The position numbers and the translations under genes were made by a program. Under the pieces are notes generated by a model. It did no database searches and was not told the origin of the DNA. It saw nothing but the letters and a program-made list of their open reading frames with translations. Below are positions 33,701 to 45,784 of a DNA stretch of 64,000 nt, piece by piece. This DNA comes from Areca catechu. Lineage: Eukaryota; Streptophyta; Magnoliopsida; Arecales; Arecaceae. The first letter of the stretch is position 1, and the number at the start of each line of letters is the position of its first letter. The stretch is taken from assembly GCA_021397845.1 (NCBI GenBank), contig CM038040.1, forward strand, positions 20,222,315 through 20,286,314, in the 5' to 3' direction.

Positions 33701-36700
33701 GTTAAATTTTCTAAAGGTGTTTTTAATTACTTAATTCTATGTATATTTTTTTAAGCTTAAGATATTTAAGTGTGTGTATATATATATATTATGTAGAGTC
33801 ACATACTGGAATCCAATATAAGCTTCATTTAGTGAATGATGCTCTTTATTTGCTCTTTGATCTCTATCTTTTGCTTATCTTGAAATGTTGACATCAATTT
33901 TATTTGGGTTTTTTATTTAATTAATGATATATAAACCTGTGTGGTTTTTTTCAAAATGGGTAATGATGCTCATGACTCATGATGCAATTTTTTCAAATTT
34001 TTCATGCGCACTGCAGTTACAACATGTGGCTTAGCAAGATTTGCTTTGGAGATGCTTCGTGAAAGAAAAGATCGTTTTGACATTGTAATTAGTGATGTCA
34101 ATATGCCTGACATGGATGGTTTCAAGCTTCTCGAACATGTTGGGCTAGAGATGGACTTACCCGTCATCAGTTAGTTATCTATATCCAAGTTCATAGCTTT
34201 CTGACCATAGAATGCCTTGTTGCTTTTTCCCTTCAGTTTCCTAAGCCATCTGACTCATATGTACATCAAGTTTTAATGATCATATTCGCAAATGTTTGCA
34301 GTGATGTCCATCGATGGGGAAACAAGTAGGGTAATGAAAGGTGTTCAACATGGTGCCTGTGATTACCTTCTTAAGCCTGTGAGAATGAAGGAGCTAAAAA
34401 TATATGGCAACATGTTTATAGGAAGAAAATGCAGGAAGTGAAGGAGATTGAAGGTCATGATATCAATGAGGATATTCAAATAAGAAATGGATTTGAGGAA
34501 TATGAAGATAGACATGTATTAAATGGAACCGATGTGAGCTCTGTGAGAAAAAGGAAAGATGTGGACAATAAAGAGCATGCTGATCAAGAATTTACTGACC
34601 CTGCAACTGCTAAGAAAGCTAGAGTGGTTTGGTCTGTGGATCTGCATCAGAAATTTGTGAATGCTGTCAACCAAATTGGATTCGATAGTAAGTTTCAGCT
34701 AGAAAACTTCTATGGCCCTCTCAAGCACTCTCCATTTTCTTTAAGTCTGTACAGAGTAGATTTCGAGATTCTATAATTGCTTTTGGACAGTTTCTTTATA
34801 AATTGAAAATGTTTGTTTTTATCATTTTGACTTGCTTTCTGATCTGTCATTCAATGATCTTTACTACTGATGATTTTTTACCTCTACTAGCAGAAGTTGG
34901 TCCAAAGAAAATACTTGACTTGATGAATGTTCCTGGATTAACAAGGGAAAATGTTGCCAGCCACCTCCAGGTAAGATCTCTCTCAATATCTATTCCTAGA
35001 TATTCAGAAAGATTTGCCGAACTGGCTGCACATGATTTTTGTATGATACAGTGTGAACATAGTCATTCATGTTTATAGAGCTTTCATGATTTTTTACTGC
35101 ATTTTTTTAAACTTCTTTTCCTGTTTAGGGGAACACAACCTCTAAATTGCTGAACAGATCCAATGCAATGACATAGAGAAAGAAAGGTAAATTATGTGCT
35201 TGTGTGGCATATACAGGAAAGCTCCCCCAAATACTTGAAACATGGTTCAAAGTTCCACCCAAAACTTCAAAGTTGATGATAAAATGTTTTGGTTTCAGCT
35301 TAACACCTTTCCAAAACCTGGTCCAATTTTAGAGTTTTTGGTGGAACTAACCAATTGGGCGAAATAAACTTTGTAAATAAGCTATGCCAATTGTTATCCT
35401 TTTATTCATTTTATTAATATTGGCATGCATTTTATCCAGTTTAAATTTATACTGTATGAGTTTTGGGAAGGTTTAAAGCAATGTGATATTGTGTTCCAAA
35501 GAGATTTAGAGGAAAGTGAATTTTCCGATGTAGGTTTGGCTAGAAGAAAACCTGAATCTCATATAAAAACGTCCAATAATTAATATGCAGGAACTTGTTC
35601 AATACTAATGGGCATCATATAAATCCTTTTTCAAGTATTCCTTGGGATCAGCATTAGAATCAAAAGCAAACTGTACTTTGGAAGTCTTTTGAGACTAACT
35701 GGACTCTTGTTATCTTCAATATGACAAAATGAAGGATGAGATTAATCTATCCAAAGGCAGGTTGCGCTTTGAGCTGTGGTCCAGGTTTAATAAGTGCACG
35801 AGCCAAAGTCTGAGAACCCATCCAAAAACCACTCCAACATGTATGCTTATTTTTGACATTCATGTTTAGTTCTTCCTGCCAGCTTTTTCTGAAACTCATA
35901 AATGATACACGTTTATCACTCTCCAGTGGAAGTTCAGCTTTAAATTTTTGATTATTAAAATATTAGCATTAAGAGAAGAAAAGGGAAAATATAAGTCTTT
36001 GATCAAGAAATGACATCAAATAATCACTGCAAGCAATATGAGATATAAGATGATACACAGCCATGCAATTCAGAGACTATTTGCTCATGAGATTTGAATC
36101 ACATTTCAACTGTCACAGTATAAGGAAAGAGATTCTGTATATTTCTTAATGCAAAATATACATTCCCTGTTACTATATTTCTGATAACATCTAACATCTT
36201 ATCTGGGTGTTAGCTAGTGGTCTAAGTATTTTATGACTTACATTCTGCTTGACTGGAATAACTTCAAATACTTAGATAGTTTCTTAATTTGAGATGTTGT
36301 CTTCATCTTCTTTTCTCGAAGAGTAAATGAAGTATTTTTAGCATATTCTCCATGCAGAAATATCGTCTCTACTTGAGTAGACTACAGAAACAGAATGAGG
36401 GAAGAGCTTTCGGTGGAAATATGCAATCCAGTTTCAGCTCCAAGGATGCCACAGGAAACTTTGAGCTGCATAGCTCAACACAAATGCAACAAAATGGTGC
36501 ATCTTCAAAATATACCTACACAAATCCAAAAATCCTGGGTCAAGGGATTGTCCAGGACCATGCAGATGACTTGAAGAATGTAGTGTCTTTGAAAGTTACA
36601 GATAGTAAACAAGCTTTATTAAGTGATGTTCCTGACTCTCAGAAGGTCGACAGTGTGTCTCAGTTAGGAGTACTGCTCTCTTTCAAAGATATGATGCCAA

Positions 36701-37392
36701 TTGTTGACATGAAGCCACTGGAGCCTGACATTTCAAGGCACCAGTCATGGAATGGAAGTATTCCAGTAATGCAATTTATGCAGTATCCAAAGCATAACCA
36801 CGAACGCTGTAGTTTGTTAGAGGACTACTCATGTCTGCCCAAGCCTGACCAAGAACATCAGGCTTTTGCCGATCATTTTCATACCCCTCCATCTGTCATC
36901 TCAATCACCTGCAACTCTGAGGATGATATGTGTGGTCTCTCAGAATTAAAACCAGTTCATACAAATCAGAAAAGCAGCCACACTAAAACTATATCACCAG
37001 TGTCTTTTATGACTAACCCTGTCTCTGTTCAAGTTGATAGTGGCCTAAACAATACTCAAGACTTTGGAGTGACATGCGGAAAAGATGGACCGACAAACAA
37101 AAAAGATTACTACAATGATCAAACATGTAGCGGTTGGATACCTCCACTAGAATTAAGCCTTAAAAATGAGACAGATCTGGTGTCCTTGCCTGAACAGTTG
37201 CAGTTGTGTTCTCTTCAGGGCATTGGTTGCTTCGAGAATGTAGGCCTGAATAGCATGGAGATTTTTCAGTACAATGATTCAACATCAGCGATAGAAGTTC
37301 ACAGTAACTGGTATGACAGCTTGGAGTTTAACTGTGATTATTTGTATGACTCAGTGGATTACCCTATGATAGATGAATGCCTTTTTGCCTAA
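30739..37392 (+). pseudogene. type-B response regulator (ARR-B/ORR type) with a one-base frameshift
   Basis: Exons are 30739-30871, 34017-34169, 34302-34687, 34894-34970 and 36358-37392. The receiver (residues ~18-135) keeps the acidic D25/D26, phosphoacceptor D71 (ISDVNMPDMDGF), S98 and K120. The GARP DNA-binding domain spans exons 3-5 (ARVVWSVDLHQKFVNAVNQI, GPKKILDLMNVPGLTRENVA, SHLQ-KYRLYLSRLQ). A 330-residue tail follows. Type-B regulators are nuclear cytokinin-response activators phosphorylated at the receiver Asp. After MKEL the A-run 34396-34400 is one base short of the family reading. The literal frame therefore stops at TGA 34439-34441, giving a receiver-only 141-aa product. Exon 3 is 386 bases, and with one more base every junction would be in phase. 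No other defect is visible, so this is either a young pseudogene or a sequence error. The alternative start is ATG 30745. Confidence 0.85.
30872..34016 (+). other. large intron 1 of the response regulator gene
   Basis: A 3.1-kb AT-rich intron placed inside the receiver domain, after residue 44. It contains GGTATNNNGTACGGTAT fragments related to the cluster at 30175-30520 and a (TA)n run near 33778-33790. No gene is recognised. Confidence 0.55.
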
Positions 37393-38859
37393 TCACTCTT
37401 TGAATATCTTTTCTTCGAATCAACCACAGTTGAAGAAGGATACTGCTCATCCATATGTTATCATATGGTTCCTCTGGTAGGGGATTAGCAATGATGTAGC
37501 ATCAGCATTCAGCATCCTAATCAAAGGAATGAAATGTATGGTGTTACCACTTAATTAGTGCATGCATGTACTGCAGATAAAACTATGATAATGTATACTT
37601 GATATATATAAGGATCTTGAGAAGTCTGCATCTTTAACCCTTGAAAATGACAGTGTCTTAAATGTTATTTTACTTATTTTACTGCATAGATTGTACATTG
37701 GACTTCATGAGAACACAGCAATGGTTATTATACTTTTACAAATTCACAAGCCTCCACATGTAAATGTGAAGGTGTATTTCTACATTAATATTTCTTGTCA
37801 GATAACTAAAAGTAGCAGCTGATTTTAGAATATTATTAGTTCGACAATTCAATATGTAAAAGAAAATTCATTTTGGTGTTCCTTTTGTAATTCATTCGTT
37901 GGGAGTTCTTAGCAATACATTTGAAGATCAATTTTCTATGTAACAATAGATCAGCTCTCTCATCTTATATCTATATAAGTCACTGGACAGAAGTTATGTT
38001 TACTTTTTCAATCATTTATCTATATGAGCTTTGAAGTATTATGAATCATTGAAAACCAAATTTTCTACAAAGAGGCTGAACTTGAAAAGCAACAGCTTAT
38101 CTGATTCACAAAGATACATGCATCTCTGTTGCAGAAAAATAAAGGCCATCTTGTCCATTATTAGATGAGCGCATTGGTAACTGATATAACCAATTTCTTG
38201 AGTTCACATATATTATTGTTTCACCACATTTGTGAATAACCATTGTTGGAAAGTAATCTACTACTTGTTTATGTACATAACCTAGTATATCCATGATAAC
38301 TTGAAGTAAGAATGAAAAATGTATTGTCATGCGCATTGTTTTCTGTCGAGGTCTGCCACGTCGATACTGGACCCCGTACTAATGCCACTCTATTATTGTA
38401 TTGATATGGCCCCAATTTAGTGTACCAAGTGTCATTATCCAAAATTACTTTGATATCCATGCAACATGTTGGTCTTTTTTTTTCTTCAAGTTTTTTCATG
38501 TTTTTCACCGATCGGTCATCACCATTGGTTGTCCACAATCCTCAAGCCCTGGCTAGGCTCTCTAGCCTGATTTATATTGGACCCAATCTAAATTTTTTTT
38601 GTTAGAAGGGACATGGACTCTCTCTTCCTCTCTATCTTATTTTCTCTCTGTTCATTCATTTTCTCAATCTAAAAGACCTATGAAGCCTAGTATCAAGTCA
38701 CATCTCCTTATCTTATGGATCCATGTTGACCCTCAACTAGGAGGTCCTGATCTATCCAGTGCTTGGGCGGCTTGTTGGACCAACCACCTGATTTATAGTC
38801 TTGTTTTTTCATGATTAAATTTATCAAATATAAATTAATTATATTTTTAATATATTAAA
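37393..38859. other. 3' UTR of the response regulator and intergenic sequence
   Basis: AT-rich with no recognised gene. Several short open frames around 38106-38814 have no known domain. Confidence 0.4.
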
Positions 38860-40152
38860 TAGAATTAGTTGATTCACGTAACAAATTTTGAAGATTCAAG
38901 GTGAACGAGATAAGTAACCTCGACACTTCTTGCTTATTTCTAAATTAGTAGTTATTTTATTATATAAGAATTATTCTATATTTTTCTTAAAATAAGAATC
39001 GAGAATATATATTATGAAATTATAGTTTCATGAATATTTTATTGTTAATAACTTGTTTATGAAATATAAATTATATATTTATGAAATTTATATTTCGTTA
39101 TGAAAGAAGGATCATATGATTGTTCTACTATTAAAGTTTGTTGACGACCATGAACTCTATAAATTTATCAAATATCTTATTTATGCAAGATTTAAGAAAA
39201 TATGATTTGATAAAATATAATTTAAGAATATTTGTCTTATAAAATATACCTATGAACTCTCAGATAGTTATGTACAATCCTGCCAATGGATAATAGTAAT
39301 TGGTACACGACCTTGCCAATGAGTAATAGTAATTAGCATACGATCCTGCCTGCAGGTAATGGTAATTGGCATACGACCGTACTAGTGGATAATAATAGTT
39401 GGTATTTTGATGAATATAGCCTTGTCATGGGTATAATAGGGACCTTAACATTTAGTCTAAGAGAAATGATTAAATTATGATATGGTTAAATAATGAATAG
39501 TTTATGATTTATACTAAATTCTTGAACCATGTTTATGAAGTACTAATGATTTATGCAAGCATAATAGATTTATGACTTTGTTTATAAAATCAGCATGATC
39601 TTATACTAAAAATCATATTATATAAACTGCATAATTTATGCATATGTAAGAGCATAATTGGTTTATTGTATAATGTTATTATAAAAAATTTTATCTTCTA
39701 ATAATAATCATCTTTTCTAAATGATTTATTCATGCATGTACAAACTTATGCTTGATCCAGTAAGATAGTATAAGATTTACTTACTGAGTTGGTGTAACTC
39801 ATATATTTTTATTTTTATATATCTTTTATAAACAAATAAAATTAGGAATGAAAGATGATTCAGGCTTAGAGTCTATGCTAGCGAGCTTGAAAATTTTGTA
39901 GTTGAAATTAGTTATCTACATGTTATGAACTTGTAGTTAACTAATTATGAATTATGAGATTTGATTTTGTTAGTTGGGTTTGGATTTAAATACTCTAAGC
40001 TGATGTTGATTTAAATAATAATTTAAATCGAACATCTTGTTTATAATTTATTTGTGATAGATCATTGTTTTATTTAAGATTTTAAATGATTGGCTTCGTG
40101 TTATTGTGGACTGTATTCTTTGATAGTATGGCCTGGTATTTGGGGCATGACA
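38860..40152 (-). repeat. LTR-like repeat, family TGTCA, copy E (reverse orientation)
   Basis: The right edge reads GGGGCATGACA; its reverse complement TGTCATGCCCC resembles the edges of copies at 42659 and 45784. A phrase like 'ttactgagttggtgtaactca' (39781) matches 'ttactgggctgtaaagctca' of the copy at 45590. It contains a 33-bp minisatellite at 39262-39400. The left boundary is uncertain, and no coding domain is present. Confidence 0.4.
39262..39400. repeat. 33-bp minisatellite in copy E, about 4 units
   Basis: Units such as CCTGCCAATGGATAATAGTA-ATTGGTACACGAC repeat with a 33-base period and moderate divergence. Confidence 0.7.
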
Positions 40153-41202
40153 CTTAAAAATTGTGACCGTTTGTGTTCTACATAAGTGTTCCAAGATAAA
40201 CATAATAAATACATCTCTTCTAATCTTTTCTACAATATCTTAAGAGAGTTGAGAGGCTTAGTTGTATTCTAAAAGTGTTCTTATTATTTCTTATAGCAGG
40301 AAAATAACATCTTGAAGAAAGTGATTTCTTCATGCCTCTGAGCCAAACTTGTATTTATATATATATATAAATATTATACTGTTCCAACAATTGCAATAGC
40401 CATAAATAAGCCCGAGAGTAATAGTAAGGCTTGAATGAGTTTAAGCCCCAACACAAGTGGCGGATGCATGTAGGTAAATGTAGGGTCAAATGACCCCAAA
40501 AAAAATTAAAAAAATATTAGATATTTATAAATATACTATAAAAAAACTAAAATTGACCCCATAAAAAAAAAGAAATATTAAATATACATATATATAAATA
40601 TACTAGTAGAAAAAACTAAAATCGACCTCACTAATTTTATGAATTGATCACATATCTTAAATAAAATTGTCACACTCTGAATCCAAAACCAGGATCAGCT
40701 ACGCGAGTGGCCGCACGACCCTAGGTATCATCCTATAAACCATGCCAGACCTAAATACACAAGATCTTTATTATTTTCAGAATTAAGTTTAAGTAACCTA
40801 GCATCATTAAAATAATTTAATAATAACTGAATAATCAATTTGTTCAATTCATGATCACTAAATAATCAATTTGTTCGTTACATAGGTTTCAGAAACAGGA
40901 CTAACTAAACAGTTTAAAAGTTTTGGTACTCGATCTCACGCTCGACCTGACCCTTACTATCCTTCAACTCTGAAAAAATAGAGAAGTAGAGAGTAAGCTT
41001 TACAGCCTAGTAAGGACTTCATACAATCACACCAATAATGGTACAGTTTAAAAATAATAGAAAAATAATAGTATATCATAACATGCAATCAAAATAACTT
41101 AATTGCCATGTATAACGAAACCTTTGGTAAAACCATGTCCCTTTTTGTATTCTAATTTGGTTATCCTTCTTCTTTAGGGTTCTGGACTAACCACGGTCAT
41201 AC

Positions 41203-41395
41203 TCCAGCTCATGACTGGCAATTTCAATGTCATACTCTAGTATGTGACTGGTAATTTCATTGTCACACTCCAGCCTGTGATTGGCAATCTCAGTGTCACA
41301 CTCCAACCTGTGATTGGCAATCTCATTATCATATTTTAGCTTGTGATTAGCAATTTCATTATCATACTCCAGCCTATGACTGGTAATCTCGGTAA
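41203..41395. repeat. 33-bp minisatellite in copy A, about 6 units
   Basis: The unit resembles 'tgtcacactccaacctgtgattggcaatctcat', period 33. Unit sequence is unlike those at the corresponding place in copies B, C and E. Confidence 0.75.
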
Positions 41396-41999
41396 CCATG
41401 ATCCCATGGCGTGGCTAGTCCAAACATCCCTTTTTCTTGATTATCACCCTATCACATCTTATATATGTTTTCAAGTCGTACTCTTTTCAAGATTTATAAT
41501 AATCAGTATCACAATCCAAATCATCCAAATAATCATGTCTGATAGACATATATCATATAAAAAATATATATAGTAGTATCGGCAATATTAATTGCTTGTC
41601 ATGAGAATTAAAATATGTAATGCATAAACAATCATGCATGCCAATGCTCATGTCTAAGGATCAAAATCATGCCATATAAAATATATTTATAAAACTGGTG
41701 ATCATGTCCATAAATCTTTACCTCAATCGGTGACAGACTTAATATATTGAATACCAATCTATACTCGAATCCCAGCCTAGGTACTAGAAAATTTGCTCGA
41801 TGCTTCCTGTCCAAAAAATCATCCTCCTATAATAATAGTCTTAATATAAATAAATAATCCTATAGCAATTGTAAATCCAAAATCTTTTATCTAATTTTAT
41901 CAGCAGCTCATCCACCAATCCCTAGCCTTAACTTATAATTTTTGATCATTTAGAAGAAAGAAATTTTTAGATCTTCCTTCCCAAATATTTATTTATCTC

Positions 42000-42420
42000 A
42001 TCCTTCTCTCCTTTCTCTCTCCTCTCTCTCTTCTTCTTCTCTTTTTCCTCTTCTCTCTCCTCTTTCTCTCTCATATTACTTTCTCTTCTTTCTCTCTCCT
42101 CTCTCTTCTTCTCTCTCCTCTTCCTCCTTTTCTCTCTCTTCTCTTTTTTTTTTCTTTCTTTCTTTCTTTTTCTTTTTTTCTCTTTTTTCTTTTCTTTTTC
42201 GTTTTCCTTTTCTTTTCTTCTCTCCTTTTCCCCTTCTCTTTTTCTTCCCCTCTCGTCTCCTACTTCTCTACTGAACAGGGAGGTCCCTCTCTTTTTTTAT
42301 CCTTTTTCTTTTCCTTTTCTTTTCTTCCCTTCTATTCTTCTTCTCTTTTCTTCCCCTCTCCTCTTCTCTCTTCTTCTTTTCTTTCCTTCTCCTTTCCTCT
42401 TCTTCCACTCGGCCAAACAA
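42000..42420. repeat. polypyrimidine (CT-rich) tract in copy A
   Basis: About 400 bases of almost only C and T. Similar tracts sit in equivalent positions at 45920-46210 and, inverted as purines, at 44410-44700. Confidence 0.8.
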
Positions 42421-42658
42421 GGGAGATCCTCCCCTTCCCTCCTCCCTCCCATTCACGATGGGGGGAGGTCCTCGGGTTAGCCACCGATAGCAGCTCCAAT
42501 GGCAGGGAGACCACTTCGATGGCTATCCCATCGCCGGTAGTTAACGTATCAAAAGAAAGAAAAAAAAGAAATCAAATAGGGAAGAAGACTCATTGGATTC
42601 CTTACCGAAGTCTGGTGAGGTCAAAATAGTGATTCCGGCGATCTTCTTCAACGGAACA

Positions 42659-44290
42659 TGTCACGTCCCGAACCCAGCACTTGGATCGGTTATGCGATCG
42701 ACAGCACCAATCCTAGGTGTCACCCTAGAGGTCATGCTAAGCTTAAGTACACAAAGTTTTCATCATTTATCCAAATTAAAATATAATTTAATTAACCAAA
42801 TACTATAAAAATAATTTAATAATAACTAAGTAATTAACTCGTTCCATTTATAATCACTAAAGGATCAACTTATTCATTACATGGATATCAGAAATATGAC
42901 TAACTAAATAAACAAAGATCCTGATACTCAGTCTCATGCTTGTCTCCCTGTGCTATGCGTCCGGCGACTCTGAAAAAAATAACGAAATGAAAAGTGAGCT
43001 TTACAGCCAATAAGGATTTACATACAATTCCACCCATAATTTTATGAATCAATAATAATAATAATAAATCATGAATTATAAATATCATATTATTCATCCA
43101 AAATAGCTCAACTATCATAAATCATTTCATATTCAGTTTGATCAATAACCTTCTCCAGAGTTTGGACTAACCACAATCACGCTCAGCCTATGATGGCATA
43201 TCTCAAATCGACCATATACTATCCGTCCGTGGCCAGGCTAGCCCATGTACTTACCGTCCATGGCCATGCTATTCCATGTACTATCGGTCCATGGTTCGGC
43301 TATTCCACATATTATAAATCCATGTCTCGGCTGTCCCACATGCTATTCGTTCGTGACCGGCTATTCTACTTATTATCTACTAATGGCTCGGCTATCCCGC
43401 GTATTAACAGTCCATGACTCGGCTATTCTCGGTATGGCATGGCTAGTCTAAAATATTCTTTTCTTAATTATCAATTTAACCAAATCTCCACATAATTGTC
43501 AAACCATATTTAATGCAAGATTTTCTAAACCGGTATTGTGTCTCAAAGCATCCAAACATAATATAAAAAATATGATAATATCAAGCCAGTTAATAAAATT
43601 ATTTGTTATCAAAATATAAATAGTGCATAAATATTCACATATGCCTATACTCATATCCATGAATAAAACTATGCAGCATAAGGTATATATATCAGTGATC
43701 ATATATAAAAATCGTTACCTTCTTAGAGACAATCCAAATACATCTGATATCAGTCTGTACCCGAAGCTCGCTAAAAAAAAGGAGCCAGGCCGGCCCACTG
43801 GACTAGACTGGCCCAGACCCAGCGCGCGGCCCAGTGCACAGCCAGGCATGGGCACGAGCGAGATGCGGGCACGTGGGTGCAAGCGAGATGCGAGCGTGCG
43901 AGCACGGGTGATCGAGAAAGTGCGGCAAGCGTGTGAGCGTGGTCGAGCGACGCAGACGGGTGTGTGAGGCGCGGCCCAGGCCCATGCGCGCGGCACGCGC
44001 GGGCTCGTGGGCTCAGCCCAGCTGGACGCGACGCATGCTGGGGATGTTTCCCAACATTTTATAGGCGTTTCCCATGGCATTTCTCATGGTCCACCGTGGT
44101 CTATAGCTCTTCTATGCGATCTAGACCGTCCGATCGTTTGATCGAATGGCTAAGATGAATCCGATAAGGATTAGGCTTGATTAGGGACTTTTGGATTCGG
44201 ATTTGGATGCGATCTAAGGTGTCGATCTCAGATCTGACGGCCTGAGATATTTTTTGAACGTTTTGGGCCTGTGAGATGGGTTTAGGACTC
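42659..44290 (+). repeat. LTR-like repeat, family TGTCA, copy B
   Basis: It starts TGTCACGTCCCGAACC and aligns with copy A through 'gtgagctttacagccaataagg' (about 43000) and 'cagtctgtacccgaag' (43755). It contains a minisatellite at 43190-43440. Its right part is a GC-rich segment (43780-44080) that copy A lacks. With inverted copy C it forms a large imperfect palindrome, 42659-45784. The right boundary is approximate. Confidence 0.45.
43190..43440. repeat. minisatellite in copy B, units of about 38-42 bp
   Basis: Degenerate units around 'ccatggctcggctattccacgtatta' recur about six times. Confidence 0.6.
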
Positions 44291-45784
44291 CGTTTTGGAT
44301 TGGTTTTGATCTTCTTTATAATAAGAGATGCCGAGACGTCGAGGGTTACTTTAGAGGGTCAACAACAGAAAATAGAGAGCAAAAAAAAGGAGATCCACGA
44401 AGGGATTTTGTAATCCAAAAGAGAAGAAGAAAGAAAGAGAAAGAAGAGAAGGGAGAAGGGGGGAGGAAAGAGACCTTAGTTCGGGAGTAGAGGAAGGCTG
44501 TCATGCGATGATGGCATGGGATGGTGACCAGTTTTGGGGATATAATGAAGTTCGGGATAGAAAAGTGAGAGATCTTAGAGATTTGGTTTGTGGAGAGAGA
44601 GAGTTTTGCAGGAGGTTAAGATGATGAGAGAGAAGATGAAGAGAGAGAGGACAGAGAAAGAGGAGAGAGAAGATGAGGAGAGAGAAAGAAGAGAGGATTG
44701 AAAAGTCTTTTTTTCGAAGTTCGTGCACTAGAAATTTTTTGGATGAATCGTAAAAGATTTTTAAATAAATTATTTATATTATAGGGGAACAGTCTCCTGA
44801 GCAGGAAGTGTTGAGCGGGCTCCGGGTACAGATTGATACTGGATATTTTAGATTAACTCTTGAAGGTAACGATCTCTGGACCTGTTCACCAGTTATATAT
44901 GTGTATTTATCATGACATGGTTTGATCCGTGCGCATTTGCATTGGCATGCATAATTTGTTTTTGCATGGAATAGTTGAACTTTTTATGTTGGACAGTATG
45001 ATTGTTATTGTTATTAGCTATATTCCTGTATACCATGTTTTATCAAATAAAGTGATATTTGTATGGTTTTGACCGTGATGCCGATCATTGAAAAGTTTGA
45101 GATGACATGATTTAACTGTACGACCTGATTTGATAAAGTGATAACAAAGAAAATACAGTATTTGGACTAGCCATGCCACGGTGGTACCGTGGTTATACAG
45201 CTTGAGCCACGGGCTTTGTACGTGAGCTAGCTTGACCACGAGAAATGGTCGATTATGAGACTTGCCAGACCATGAGAAATTGTTAATTATGAGACTAGCT
45301 TGACCACGAATAAAAGATCGATTAATGGGCTTGTACGTGAGCTAGTTTGGCCACGACGGATAGCAAATGGTCGATTATGAGATTGCCAGTCATGGGTTGG
45401 AGCATGACCGTGGTTAGTTCAGAATCATAAAGAAGAAGAATGATTGAATTGAAATATAAAAAGGAAGCATGATTTTGCAAAAAGGTTTTATCATATGTGA
45501 CATTTGAGTTATTTTGTTGCATGATATGATATACTATTATATCCTTGTTATTTTCAAATTATTATTATTATTGATGACTGTTTGGAGACCTTACTGGGCT
45601 GTAAAGCTCACAATTCTACTTTCTTCTTTCACAGAGTTGTGCAGATATTCGGGCTTGGTGATGAATGAGATTTTTTAGGTAAGTTACTCTTGTGTACTTA
45701 GGCATTGCATGATCTTTAGGATAAATCTAGGGTTTATGTGGCCGGTCGCGTAGCCGATTCTAGTGCTGGATTCGAGGCATGACA
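44290..45784 (-). repeat. LTR-like repeat, family TGTCA, copy C (reverse orientation)
   Basis: The right edge reads GGCATGACA, reverse complement TGTCATGCC. It is inverted relative to copy B. 'gaccttactgggctgtaaagctcac' (45589) and 'gagcgggctccgggtacaga' (44814) match the other copies in reverse. It contains a minisatellite at 45165-45420 and a purine-rich tract at 44410-44700. The left boundary is approximate. Confidence 0.45.
45165..45420. repeat. minisatellite in copy C
   Basis: Degenerate units such as 'agctagcttgaccacgagaaatggtcgattatgag' recur about five to six times. Confidence 0.6.

Larger units (their letters stand above)
40668..42658 (+). repeat. LTR-like repeat, family TGTCA, copy A
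   Basis: It starts TGTCACACTCTGAATCC. It shares with copies B and C the phrases 'aagctttacagcc(t)agtaagg', 'taccaatctatactcgaa' and, further on, a long polypyrimidine tract (about 42000-42400). It contains a 33-bp minisatellite at 41203-41395. It ends GGAACA just where copy B starts TGTCAC, so B may have truncated it. No proteins are encoded; long frames in the polypyrimidine part are low complexity. Confidence 0.45.

Noticed and set aside
43623..44080. Overlapping open frames in the GC-rich segment
   Set aside because: GC-rich sequence with few stops opens several frames at once. None shows a known motif.
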